Shown here: positions 53,682 through 64,000 of the stretch, one piece after another
Layout: each line of letters begins with the position of its first letter
How positions within the stretch are numbered: the stretch's first letter is position 1
Made by a program: the position numbers and the translations under genes
From: Aselliscus stoliczkanus
Lineage: Eukaryota; Chordata; Mammalia; Chiroptera; Hipposideridae
Assembly: GCA_033961575.1 (NCBI GenBank)
Contig: CM066736.1
Coordinates: 10,449,501-10,513,500 of the forward strand
DNA: 64,000 nucleotides
Reading direction: 5' to 3'
The notes under the pieces: generated by a model
The model's database searches: none
What the model was told of the DNA's origin: nothing
Seen by the model: only the letters and a program-made list of their open reading frames with translations

Positions 53682-54854
53682 GACCAGACAGTCACGAAAG
53701 GCTCTTTGAACTCTGGAAAAACGTATGAGTCAGAGATTAGGGTTCACAAACCCATACACCTATGGGGGCTGGGCAGATAACACAAATGAACACAGCAAAA
53801 GTCAGCATAAGGCATTAGGGAGTGGGAAGGACTGCAGCAAACGGGAGAACCTATGCCTTCACGAAAAGCAGTGGGGTGGGGTGGTCTCTACTCAGCTCCG
53901 GATGAAAATACAGACCATCTGGCTCCCAGATAGAAATAACTGGTCAAGAGAACCTGCTTTTTTGAAAAATGGGAATTAGCCAGTTTTGAAATGTTAGCTA
54001 CTAACCCCAACTTCTAAAGAACATGGCGTGGCCCACATCCCATTCCACATGGCCGCAGGCCACCCATTTGCTAACTCTATCCTACAGAGTTTCCCCTGAT
54101 GAAAGAAACCATGAGTCATTTGCAGAAGCACACAGATTATTTTGAAACTCACCCTCCGTGGCTCATTTTTTTATTCCTCGCTTGAAGTCCCACACGCTGG
54201 TGGGAAGGCCAAGGATGCTGACGAGAGGATCCAGCCAGTATCAGACGCCCTGTCAGGCTGCTTGGCCTGGGACGTGGGGGGGACACAGAGTGGCTTCTCT
54301 TCTTGGGAGGGAAGAAAGCAAGAATGTCCCTCCAGGCACCTGACCGGAATTCCCCACGTGGCTCAAAGGCCCAGGCCCCTGGAGGCTGGTCCGTCCGTCT
54401 GAGCTGACTCCTTGGGAAGGCCCTAGCTGCTTTTATAAATCACCATCTTCCTGGCTGGGATTCAAGGGGCCAGGGTCGCCAGCCTGTTAGGGTTTCGTTG
54501 CCAACTGTCTCTAAGGCAACATCCAACCAAGATGTGCGATTCCGGAAATGGCTGTGACAGGCAAAGGCAGAAAGGGCAGATGTGTGGGGCTAGCCCAGAA
54601 CGGGGATGTTTATTTTGATTTGGGGGCCTGGGAGCCATTAAAAAATGCCTATTAATCTTCCTGTTGATCTCAGGGGGGCCTAAATTAGAGCCAAAAAAAA
54701 AAAAATGAGTCTGGAGTGATGAGGACAGGGGAAGGGTATTTGAAAATTCTGCCCCTGGGAACTGATGAAGAAGAAAAGACACTTGTCCATCACGGCCCCA
54801 TGCAAGTTATGAAACGTGTCCTGTGTGTTCATCGTCGTTTGAAAATCAGGTTTC
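53682..54854. other. Mostly unassigned; repeat-poor core 54420-54700
   Basis: No gene or named repeat. 54420-54700 contains 'gtttcgttgccaactgtctc' and 'aaatgcctattaatcttcct', looks unique, and ends in an A-run at 54693-54705. Confidence 0.35.
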
Positions 54855-55640
54855 CTGGGGTATAATTTATTTATTTATTTTAAATGCACCCATCTTGGTG
54901 CGGCCACTGTGGAAAACAGCATGGCAAATCCTCAAAAAAATTAAAACTGGAACTGCCATAGGATCCAGCAATCCCACTTCTGGGTATTCACCAAAAAGAA
55001 TTGAAAGCAGGGTCTTGAAGAGATTGCTTATATGCCCATGTTCACAGCAGCATCATTCGCAATAGTTAAAAAGTGGAAGCAACATGAGCAGCCATGAATG
55101 GGTAAACACAATGTGGTCCGCCCATGCTGTGGAATATTACTCATCCATGAAAAGGCAGGATATCCTGACATCTGCTACCACATGGATGAGCCTCGAAGAT
55201 GTGATGCTCAGTGGAAGGGGCCAGTCACAAAAGGACAAATACTGTACAATTCCCCTTAGATGAGGTACCTGGAATACTCAAGTTCAGGGAGACAGAAAGT
55301 AGCATGGTGGTTATTACTAGAATGAGGGGCTGGAGAGAGAGTGGGGAGTTGTTTAACGGGTGCAGAGTTCCCATCTGGCAAGACAAAAAGCGTCTGAAGA
55401 GCTATTGTACAACAACATGAATACATGTAACACGTATGAACGCTACGCTTCAAAATGGTTATGAGGGCAAAGTCTGTGCTGTATATCTTTTCAACCACAA
55501 TTAAAAACTACAACGTAAAAGGATGCACCCATTTTAAGTGCATTGCCCCAAAGAGCAACATTTGCCTCGCCCCAGAAAGCTCTCTTGTGCCCCACGGCAG
55601 TCTGAACTGTGGTGTTAAATATTCTGCTGAATTCAAGTTT
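54855..55640 (-). repeat. Old L1 3' region split by a younger L1
   Basis: The antisense old L1 reads 'ctggggtataatttatttat' and 'taaatgcacccat' before the insert and 'atgcacccattttaagtgca' after it. The 10-bp string atgcacccat is present on both sides (54884-54893 and 55523-55532), consistent with the target duplication of the inserted L1. Confidence 0.7.
54894..55522 (+). mobile_element. 5'-truncated L1 insertion
   Basis: The 3' end of L1 in sense: 'gcggccactgtggaaaacag', 'ccagcaatcccacttctggg', 'gctgtggaatattactcatc', 'gatgtgatgctcagtggaag', ending 'caattaaaaactac'. It lies inside an older L1 on the opposite strand. Confidence 0.85.
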
Positions 55641-55847
55641 AATTCAATAGGAGTGATTTCCCCACTGTCCCGGGGCCTGGGCCCAGCTATATCACCTTTC
55701 ACACTGGGGGCTCCTTCCTACCTGGGTCTGGGGTCCTTTGGTCTGAAGGAGAGGGTGGGACCAAAAACAGGACATTGTGTTGGCATCTTAATTCCTAACC
55801 AGCTACCCAGGTATTGACAGCATCAGCGTTAACCACGCCTACCCCAA

Positions 55848-55883
55848 ACACACACACTCACACACACACACACACACACACAC
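55848..55883. repeat. (CA)n microsatellite
   Basis: A CA tract with one CT interruption near 55857-55860. The flanks are unassigned. Confidence 0.9.
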
Positions 55884-56124
55884 CCATTCTCCGGGCAGCG
55901 GCCATCTTCGCTCACTTGGGTCCCACTCTACATTCACCAAGTAAGAAACCACCCCACGCCTGGCCCCGACGCCCAGCTTGGAGTCTGTCCCCTGGGGCTG
56001 TTCACCCAAGCGAGGGCTCCCTGGGGAGAGCGGGCTCCGAACAGCCCTCCTCACCTCCCCCAGCAGCCCTGACCTGCTTTCAAAAGCCCTGACTTTGGCC
56101 CATGAAGATTCGTCAGTGGACGTC

Positions 56125-56136
56125 GCCCCCTGGTGG
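56125..56136 (-). promoter_or_regulatory. Exact CTCF core motif
   Basis: The minus strand reads CCACCAGGGGGC, a full match to the core CCASYAGRKGGC. It lies in non-repeat sequence between a CA tract and a G-run (56209-56219). Occupancy is inferred only. Confidence 0.6.
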
Positions 56137-56224
56137 ACAAATTCGGACATAACAAAACTATGCTGTGCTCCTGGTACTTGGTACAATTGATTCAATTCAA
56201 AATACTTGGGGGGGGGGGGATAAT

Positions 56225-56745
56225 AACGTGAGAGTGAACCCCGGAAGACACCACCTTAACCGAGTGACGAAGGTTAGCGTCACCGGGAGCGGGGCAGAGG
56301 GCCACCGTGCACCCCCGCACGGGATGCTCTGAGAAGGGCGCCCATGGCTCTCATACTGCTGCCCCATATGCGTGAACCTCGACTTAACCATGAGAAAGCC
56401 TCGGGCGGACCCAGATTGAAGGGCATGCTACAAGCTAACTACCCGGCGTCCTTCAAAAGTGTCGAGGTCACGAAACGAGGGAAGACTGAGGGACGATCAG
56501 ATCCGAGGAGACAAAGGAGACGTGATGGGACTCGGCCCTGGGGGAAGGATGCGCGCGGGGAAGCGTGCGCACGCTGAACAAAGCCTGGAGTTGCGAGGGG
56601 AGGAAGGCCCCGGGCTCGTTTTCTCCGTTGCGGTGCTCGTGCTGTGATGATGCCAGGCCCTGGCCTTAGGGCACGGGGAATCGGCAGACTGCACTGACAA
56701 CTTTTCCGTAAGTCTAAAATTATTGCAAAATAAAAAGTTAAGATT
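56225..56745 (+). repeat. CpG-rich L1 3' end
   Basis: 'aaccatgagaaagcctcggg', 'ttgaagggcatgctacaagc', 'ccttcaaaagtgtcgaggtc', 'cgaaacgagggaagactgag' and the terminus 'aagtctaaaattattgcaaa', 'ataaaaagtta' are an L1-type 3' end. It retains an unusual number of CpG dinucleotides, notably at 56400-56650. Confidence 0.7.
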
Positions 56746-56769
56746 ACATGTGCGCCTTCCTCCTTATAT

Positions 56770-57835
56770 GGAAGGCAGTGGTCTGTACGTAGCGGTTACA
56801 GTCCCTGCTGTGGTGGAACTTAGGTCCTAGAAGGAGAATGACATACAAATAGCCCCCTAAGTCACGTCTGTAATGATAATACGGGCTGCAAAGTGAAATA
56901 AGGAAGGACAAAGGGGACAGGGGGTGGCTGGGTCAGAAGCAGGCTTTCTATGGAGATGACTCTGTGTAGGGAACTGAATGAATAAGGGCAAGCCCCACAA
57001 GCTCATTCATTCATTCAGCAGATATTGTTCCCACGCCCGCTGTGCAGAAGGGGCTTGCGGGTACAGCAGGAAGCAAACTCCTGCGTCTCTGGTCATGCTT
57101 TCCTTCAAGGAGGGAAGAGGAAGAAAGAAGTCAGTAGGGAACTCCTTGTGTTCAATCGAGGTGTGCTGTGAACGCAGCAGGGGAGGGGCTGGCAGCCTGG
57201 CAGGGGGCGTGTGTGCGTCTCACACACAGGCCTTGCTGGGCAAGTCAAGCGGAGGCCTGGGGCAGGGGGTAGGGTTTCTGGGGTAAAGAATGGGCCGTGC
57301 AAAGATCCGGAGGTGGGAGTGTGTTTGCAAACTCCAGAGCCGGCAGGACCGTGGCAGCGAGAGGCGCTGAGGGGCCGGAGCGTGCCACGTTCTGTGGGCT
57401 GCAGTTTGGACTTTATCCCCACTATGGGGGGAGGAGGGCCCTGAGCCCGGGAGGGGCAGGGTGTGGCTCCCTTTCTGGGGGACCCCTGTGCATGCCGGTT
57501 GGAGGTCTGAGTGACCAGAAGACAGCTCCAGTGGGTCCGGGTGAGAGAGAGTACTGGATTTCCCTGACAGTGTGAGCAGGGCGTGTGGTAAAAGCTCAGA
57601 CTCGAGTTTCTTTTGAAGGTGGTCTCACAAGATTGAAAGAAAAAGTGGATCAGATGTGAAGGATGTGCAAAAGAGATGTCTAAAACAACCCCGAGGTTTT
57701 GGGCTGGCACTGGACATTTGAAAGGGGAGAGGTTTTGGGGTGGGGGCACAGGTTTCAGACAAGTCAAGAATTCCATTTCAGCCATGTTCGAAATGCCTAT
57801 TTGCCAAACACATTGGAGGGGTGAAGTAAGCCCTT
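56770..57835 (-). repeat. Long L2 LINE 3' region
   Basis: Reverse L2 from 'cattcattcattcagcagat' (57004) through 'gtgtgtttgcaaactccaga' to 'aaacaaccccgaggttttgg' and 'catgttcgaaatgcctattt' (57784-57803), over 800 bp. The 226-codon open frame on the minus strand (57105-57785) lies wholly inside it. The part before 57000 is also L2-like. Confidence 0.8.
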
Positions 57836-57889
57836 TCCTGACTCCTCTGGAAACAAGAACGCTTCCTCAGTGTCCACAGGCCATGCACT

Positions 57890-58045
57890 GTGGCTCCCAT
57901 GCACGTGTCATTTCATATCATCGTCACACCAGGTGAGGGAACTTGTCATTCGCATCCCCATTTTACAGATCAGAACGAGCAATGGCAGAGTCTGGATTTC
58001 AATTCAGGACGTTCATGGCAGGTCTGGACTCAAAAACTCCATGCT
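57890..58045 (-). repeat. MIR fragment
   Basis: 'catatcatcgtcacaccagg', 'cattcgcatccccattttac', 'agatcagaacgag', 'agagtctggatttcaattca' read as reverse MIR. 58046-58639 is unassigned, with faint L2-like wording near 58172. Confidence 0.65.
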
Positions 58046-58639
58046 CTTGAAATGTAAGGGAAGGCACTTAGATCAAACAGACCTGCTCTTTCAAGTTTAG
58101 AAGGTTCTAGAAACATGGCCAGGTAAGACAGGAAAAAGAGACTCACCTCACCATGGCTCATGAAAGCTCGCTCATGGAATGTCTCCTGTGAGCCAGGCAG
58201 GCAGGATCCAAGGGGCAAAGAGGCCACTGTTAGGTAGCTCAGTGTGGTCAGCGCTGCGATGGGGATTTGTTTGCACCAAGCCTGGGGTGAGAAGTGCCTC
58301 AAGCAGGGATCTTTCTGGGTGTGAGTCACAGTGCAAGCGGGGGTTTGGGACTATGAAATAAAGGAGAGCAAGACCCTAGGGTTTCCAAGGAAAAGAGCAG
58401 CAGGTGAAAAAAGCTCTGCTGTGTCTGCAGGTCATTTGCAGACTAAAATGAACAAGCCGAGTGAGTACGTATCCAGGCAGTCATGAGAGAGTGGAATGGA
58501 GCTGGGACTGGTAGATGCGAGAGGATTAATTTTACTAGAATGGGGGCATATGGAATAAAGGGGCCTTGTGAATGTTTGTAGACTGTTTTAAGGTAATCAC
58601 CCACGGAATTCAAAAACGGAGGCTTCTTTCCAAAATGCC

Positions 58640-59186
58640 TTAAAAGATAAAAGCAAATAGCAGAGTCCAGACACAAAAAGGCAAAAGTGAAGAGGAAGCA
58701 AATAAATATGTATGTGTATTTATAAGAATTGGCCAAGTTAAAGTGTAACACAGCACAGGAAATGCAAATGGTAAAAATCGCCCTACTGAAATGAAATTGT
58801 TATTCTATCAAGACATAAAATGTAACAACTTGTATAAAGGACAACTAACACAAAATGACAAAGGGTGATAATAAATGGTTGGCCACAGATATAACACTGG
58901 AATTCTAATGAAAGGAAATGGGTGGTAAACATTAATATGAACAGACAATTTATAGCAAAAAGTATTATGCAGAATAAAGGGTTATGATACAGAGATAAAT
59001 TATATGACACACATACTTCAGAAAACTTTATGTATCAATAATAGCACAAAAGCAAAAAGGCCAGTGGAAAATTTTAACTCCTACTGTCTACCTGGGACAG
59101 AGCTTGATGTCCAGACCGGGGCATAGAAAATATGGAAATTACATCCATAGTAGAGTTCACTGATTTCCAATCTTACACCGTAGGGT
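58640..59186 (+). repeat. L1 ORF2 fragment (early part)
   Basis: A-rich sense strand with 'acacaaaatgacaaagggtg', 'aatggttggccacagatata', 'acactggaattctaatgaaa' in the style of early L1 ORF2. Strongly diverged; frames are broken. Confidence 0.45.
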
Positions 59187-59637
59187 TGCACTGTCCAATT
59201 GGATAGCTGGGTGGCTGCCGAGCACTTTGAAATGTGCTGAGTGTGGGCTGAGGAACTAATTTTTACATTTTATTTAATTTTAATTAAAATTTAAACACTG
59301 AAGCAGTCAGGTTTTTTTTCTGGTAAATGCAACTTTATTGCTTTGGTGGAACTACTAGACTTTGCTTTAACCACTGAATAAATTTAGCATCCAAATTTAG
59401 ATGTGCTGTACATGTAAAATAAATATCGGATTTTGAAGTCTTATTGCAAAAGTAAGAATACTAAACATCTCAGCAATAATTTTTATATTGTTTCATGCTG
59501 AAATATAATAATTTGGTTCAATAATTTTGGTTCAGTAAAATATATTAAAATTAATTTCACCTGTTTCTTTTTAAATGTGGCTACTAAAAAATATAAAATT
59601 ACATTTACGGTTCACATTATTTCTATTGGATAGCAAT
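59187..59637 (-). mobile_element. hAT-like DNA element
   Basis: Inverted ends: left 'ttgcactgtccaattggata'; right, reverse complemented, 'cattgctatccaatagaaat'. Interior wording 'gatgtgctgtacatgtaaaa', 'aattaatttcacctgtttct', 'taaatgtggctactaaaaaa' matches a common mammalian non-autonomous element. Extra AT-rich sequence (about 59300-59395) enlarges the left half. Confidence 0.8.
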
Positions 59638-59749
59638 GCCAAAGAAATAGGACCTACCTCGTCTTGAAGGGTTCAGAGAATGTTTGCAAAAACCAACCAC
59701 GACTAGGTCAGGTTGGAGTAAGAGAAAATTATAGCAGGAGAAGCTTTAA

Positions 59750-60400
59750 ATTCACGGAGAACTTTCCTTTATTAAATAGAACTAGGAGTCTAAAAATAAA
59801 AATGAAAACATTAAACATCAAAACTTGCAGGATGCAATCAACTTTTAACATAGTCCCAGGTCAGTCATTTTTATCCCTTGTAGGGTCAGACACCTCTGAG
59901 GACCTGACACAATGGGCCCTTCTCCCTAAAAAAATGCACAGACAGGCAGAATTTTGCATACAATCTGAGGAGGGCCACACACAGCCAAAGCCCCGCTGGC
60001 TACAAATGCCTGTATCATCAAAAGTGAAAATAAATTGACTAAGTAGGCAATTAAAATTCAAGGAAAATGAAACGAAACCCTCAAGGAAACTAGAAAAAGG
60101 AACAGCAAGATAAAAGCCAGAGTAAAAACAGCAGAATTGTTCAATCCATGAGCTGTGTCTTTGAAAAATAAAAAAATCAAACAAAACTAAAAATCAACAA
60201 ACTGTTAGAAAAATCAATCAAGGAAGGAAAAAAAAAAAAGCATCATCAGTGTTGTTAGAAATGAGAATACGTGTGCGTTACCATAAACAGCGGAGTCCAG
60301 GGTTCAGAGGACCCGTGGCACAATTGCATAGGGACATGTGGAAAAAAACTCAATTTTTCCTTCCTGTAAAAAATCTAAATTCCCCAAGTTGACAGAATAG
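59750..60400 (+). repeat. L1 ORF2 fragment, interrupted by a hAT element
   Basis: 'aacatcaaaacttgcaggat' (59815) is a conserved ORF2 landmark. After the interruption, 'aggaaactagaaaaaggaac', 'gctgtgtctttgaaaaataa' and 'gttagaaatgagaatacgtg' follow ORF2 order. Frames are broken. Confidence 0.75.
59855..60030 (+). mobile_element. hAT-type MER fragment inside L1
   Basis: 'gtagggtcagacacctctga', 'gggcccttctccctaaaaaa', 'atgcacagacaggcagaatt', 'ttgcatacaatctgaggagg' is the order of a known hAT-Charlie MER repeat. It separates two ordered L1 blocks. Confidence 0.65.
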
Positions 60401-61019
60401 AAAACCTCGATCGACAACAACAAAAATCCTTGTATTTTCTAATCAATAAACAAAAACACATTTTCTGCTCCCCTGAAGGGCTTCAGGATATGATGAATTT
60501 GCTGGCAAATTATTTCAGATATTTGAGGTGCATTCCACACTTCCAACAATCTGTGTTCAGCCAACATTTCCTGGGTGCCTGCTCTCTGAAACAATATAGG
60601 GTCAGACCAATAGAAAGTCATTGTCATGTTAGGCGTCATTGCTCCTGTGTCACAGAAAATGACCAATGTTAGATTATCAGTGTATCCTGTGAAGCCAACA
60701 TGACTTGGGTCCCTAGACCTGATAAGGGAGCTAACTTCCTAAGCTTTGCGATAACGTAAGACATAACAGGAAAAAAAAAATATTGGTGTGTGTATAGGTA
60801 ACTATAAACTATCTCCTCTACAATTAAAAATTACACTTAAAATGAAAAGGAAGTCAACAGGAATTTATGGAAATGATGCATATTTAAATTAGTAAAAACA
60901 ACATCAAGACCTCTGAGGGAACAAAATAAGATTTAAATAAGAGGAGCTAACTTATCGATGCTTACTGGAAAATGGTCAAGTTCAAATTAAATAAGAGAAT
61001 GATTACATGTTAAATGATT
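60401..61019. other. AT-rich sequence, unassigned
   Basis: It may include more decayed L1, but no landmark is clear. Open frames at 60430-60672 are unremarkable. Confidence 0.35.
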
Positions 61020-63450
61020 TAAATTGATTTCCCGCCCCTGGCAAACATTTCCTTGTCTTAGCCACCCCCTCCCGCCCTCTCCCCATCTCGGCTCTTCTGG
61101 GGCCAATTTTCCGGAATATCACTGTATTTTATTTAGCGGGTAGATTGAAACAGGGCTTATCTGCAAACAAGACAGGTTAGACAGAAATAAGGCAACAGAC
61201 GCCAAGGAACCAGGCATGGGTCCTCCTCATTTCACATGACGGGGTCCTTTTCAGCACTGGCTGTGACAAGCTTGCTGTGACCCCTATAAATAAACAGAGC
61301 GGTGGGCACAGCCCAAATCCTGGTTTTAGATGATCAAAACAAAACATGTGCTTTTCTCACTTCCCTGCTTTTTTTTTTTTTTTAAAAAATACGAAATAAA
61401 AAAGTGAGACGGACCCCAGGATCTGTGTTACCCCATCACCTAGTAGGTAACGAATGCTCGTTGAGGAAATAATCTTCGCAGAGAAAAATCAATCCTTTCG
61501 CCTTATCCCAGCTCTTTTGTGGGGATTAGCCTTTCTTTCTCATCAACTTCTGTTTCTTCCCTGCTTCAGTACTTTGGAGTTCTAGCCAGAAGCAGTGAGT
61601 GTCAAAAAACAAAACCCCCACAAAAAAAACCCTTTTTTAAACTCGACCTGGGAATTTCAAGTGAAGCGGCGAAGGACTAGTAAATCTGGTTCGAAGCAGA
61701 GTAAGACGCCTAGGGCAACCGTTACAGCCATATAATTACCTGGTACAACAGAATTTTCTAATGGTGTCTCATTAGGTATTAATGACATGAAATAATTACT
61801 GTTAAAGTGACCTTTTTGTCAAGGGGATATAAACAAGCGAACCGTTTAGCGCCACGGTAATACACTCAAATTGCATCTTGATGGGATGTGGGCATGTGGT
61901 GAATTCCAAAGTGAACATCTTGATATAATGGCTTGTGTTGCGTAAACGGCAAGCACTAAAGGCTGTCTTCGGGGTGTGGCTTGTGCTCAGGCATATGTCT
62001 CACAAGACGCCTGTCTTTAAAAACGTCTACTGACAAACTGCACTTTCTATAAAGACGTTTACTGGCTCTTTGATACCAGTGGGGAACAAATCCCCAGCCG
62101 CACGACTTCCTGAATAGCAGGGACATAAACCATGCTATGGCATCGTGGGAGGGGGTGCATCTGAGCAACTCCAATGGCCAGGGGCTGATGGCTGCCGAGT
62201 GCCCAGTCGGATTTATCTACCTAATTTGCAAAGTGTTGAAATGTGTTCGACCAATTTTTTCCTACCTTGGAGATTTAGCTACTGTTGCCCAATTGCTACA
62301 GCTAATGGTGGTCATGAAAACAAAGTTCCAGTATCAATAAAACGAACATTCACGAATTATTGGGTCAAGTACCACACAACATACGAACCGCGTAGCCAAG
62401 CTAATGAATGCTTGTAAAATTCCACCTAATTCATTGATTTTTAAGGGGACGCACGAGTCACCGGACTGACCGGGTTACACAGGGCCGAGGAAACGTGTGG
62501 TTATTTATTCTAAGAAGCATTCGGCAGCGGTGGTCCAAACTGCTGGGGCTGTACGGACAAGGCAGTGATGCCTGGACGAGCCAGAGACCCGTATTATCCT
62601 GGAACTGAAAAGGTGGCCTCCCTTTTTTTTTGCTTCCTCCAACGGGACAACTATAAGAAATGGACACCGCCCTTGAGTTTGCAAAGCGTTTCTCAGGGAA
62701 AAGCCTTCATCCCGTGTTTGAAGATGAATTAACTGAGGCTGAGCAGTCGCTACAGTTTGATCTCTAGTCAGACCAGCTTAGATTCAGAACATATATCCCT
62801 AAATAGACGGAGGAAGATTAAAAGGTCTTATTCCAACGTTGATTGTAAGCTCTGACAAGTCCTGGGGTTTACCGTCTCCGGGAGAGATTCTGCCCTAGAG
62901 CTGTGGGTTTTCCTCCTGGATGGACTCAAGGAGAGAACGACGCAGGGGGTGCCGGCAGCCCATGGGCACCGCGCTTGTGTGTGGTGTGTTGGATGGCAGA
63001 CGACTGTCGCCAGCCTGAGAATCGGGGAAATAGCAAAGGGAGATGTAGCTGTTATTTCTAAGGAACGTCAGAAAGTAACTGGCCAGGACTGTGAAGAGAA
63101 AGGCAGAAATACAGGCTGTAATTTGTTCTAGGACCGACCACAGTCTTAGAGCTGCGAGACACGGTTCAATGCGAACCACTCACAACAGTTAAAGCACTCA
63201 ACACCAGGGCTCCAAATCCAATGGGGAGTGCGTGTGCGTGCGCATTCTAAAACTAACGCACTTGTTCCTGGGAGCATGACAGTACTCTTTCTAGAGTGGC
63301 TGTCCGAGGGGGCAATCAGGGCAGGAAAACTCTATGCCCACTTCACTCTGGAAGGAGAGCCTGGCTTCTAGCCAAGGACTCTTCAATCCATAATGCAGAG
63401 GTGTAGATCGTTTTTGTTACACAGACAGGACAGGAGGGGAAAAAAGCCAC
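61020..63450. other. Repeat-poor 2.4-kb block, candidate regulatory DNA
   Basis: Apart from a T-run at 61370-61383 and a possible MIR scrap near 62670-62750, no transposon was recognised. Blocks of unique sequence with ATTA cores occur at 61740-61900 ('gtctcattaggtattaatga') and 62190-62440. No splice-flanked open frame was found. Its position beside a probable 3' UTR suggests downstream regulatory elements, but conservation was not tested. Confidence 0.4.
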
Positions 63451-63454
63451 TCAA

Positions 63455-64000
63455 AGTTTCAGTAATTCAATAATTTATTCCTCTAAAAAAGTGTGTAAAA
63501 GTATATAGCTCTCATTCACAAGGTATATATGAATGACATTTAAAATGGAGGCCTTTTAGTATTGTTTCTTTTTATCAAAGTCTTTTAGTGTACTGTACCA
63601 GCGCTATACTGTAGTTTTCTTAAATGAACTTCACATATTTTTGTATTCTTTCAAATTGTTTGCTATATATAAAAGAAGCTCACTGCAAAATGCTTGAAGG
63701 AAAAAAGGAAACAAAAGGAATTCAGAACTTCCCAGAAATGTACAGCTTTTACATTTAAAAAAGGTTCTGAAATATACATACGAGCATGCTGGACAATCCC
63801 ACCCCCTCGCCCCGCCCCATTTCCCCTTTGGAGTTCAAACCATGGTAAAAGTTCTGATTTCTGCAGAATTTCCAAAATTAAAAATAAAAAACAAAAAATA
63901 AAATAACTTCTCACTCTGTAGCAAATCCAGGGCTTGTACATTTCAGATTAATTCAGTAAAAAACTCACAAGTAAAATAATGCATATTTAAGGGAAATATT
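63455..64000 (-). other. Probable distal 3' UTR of a minus-strand gene
   Basis: On the minus strand the sequence is AT-rich, repeat-free and ends in a canonical AATAAA (as TTTATT at 63474-63479), with cleavage expected near 63455. Upstream it contains AT-rich runs such as 'tttttgttttttatttttaa', common in long 3' UTRs. The gene would lie beyond the right edge. I could not identify it. Alternative: plain AT-rich intergenic DNA. Confidence 0.4.
63474..63479 (-). terminator. Candidate poly(A) signal AATAAA
   Basis: A canonical hexamer on the minus strand, outside any recognised transposon tail, unlike the other AATAAA sites in the window that sit in SINE, L1 or LTR ends. Confidence 0.4.

Noticed and set aside
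57105..57785. 226-codon open frame on the minus strand, the longest in the window
   Set aside because: It lies entirely within an L2 3' region, has no recognisable protein family and overlaps other open frames.

Overview
The window is nuclear DNA of a placental mammal. It is almost entirely non-coding and is built from interspersed repeats of many ages: MIR and L2 remnants, decayed L1 fragments on both strands, hAT-type MER elements, LTR pieces and microsatellites. The most lineage-specific markers are young tRNA-headed SINEs with sharp 11-16 bp target-site duplications. One at 38227-38518 has a head and body that I associate with horseshoe and Old World leaf-nosed bats (Rhinolophus/Hipposideros, Rhin-1-like). 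Together with mariner-type DNA transposons, this points to a rhinolophoid bat. The assignment is by recognition from memory, not by a search.

Layout. 1-5 kb: an L1 3' region split by an LTR, another L1 3' end and a long SINE. 5-19 kb: L2 and MIR fragments, two tetranucleotide tracts or duplications, a second long SINE, a mariner-type MITE inside an L1, and an L1 tail inserted in an L2. 19.7-20.2 kb: a solo LTR. 20-24 kb: MIR, MER3 and L2 remnants, a large GGAT array, a short SINE and a second MITE copy. 25-26 kb: a repeat-poor block. 27-31 kb: the densest nesting, with an L2 broken by MER3, MER5A and an L1, the L1 itself broken by a deleted mariner, then a MaLR LTR and an L1 holding two SINEs inside one duplication. 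32-43 kb: long L2 and L1 pieces, hAT elements and two SINEs. 44.3-44.7 kb: the only clear CpG island, with splice-donor-like sites on both strands and a CTCF-like motif. 45-60 kb: MER5A, a 1.5 kb antisense L1, an inverted MIR pair, a palindromic MITE, an exact CTCF core at 56.1 kb, a CpG-rich L1 tail, and an L1 interrupted twice by hAT-type elements. 61-63.4 kb: repeat-poor DNA. 63.45-64 kb: probable end of a minus-strand 3' UTR whose gene lies beyond the right edge.

No protein-coding exon could be supported. The long open frames lie in repeats or GC-rich sequence and look like chance. I found no operon-like, CRISPR-like or otherwise novel gene system. The items most worth following are the modular SINEs (shared tail, head-only short forms, one copy carrying a CTCF-like motif), the CpG island, the three CTCF-like motifs that share one orientation, and the two repeat-poor blocks that may be regulatory.
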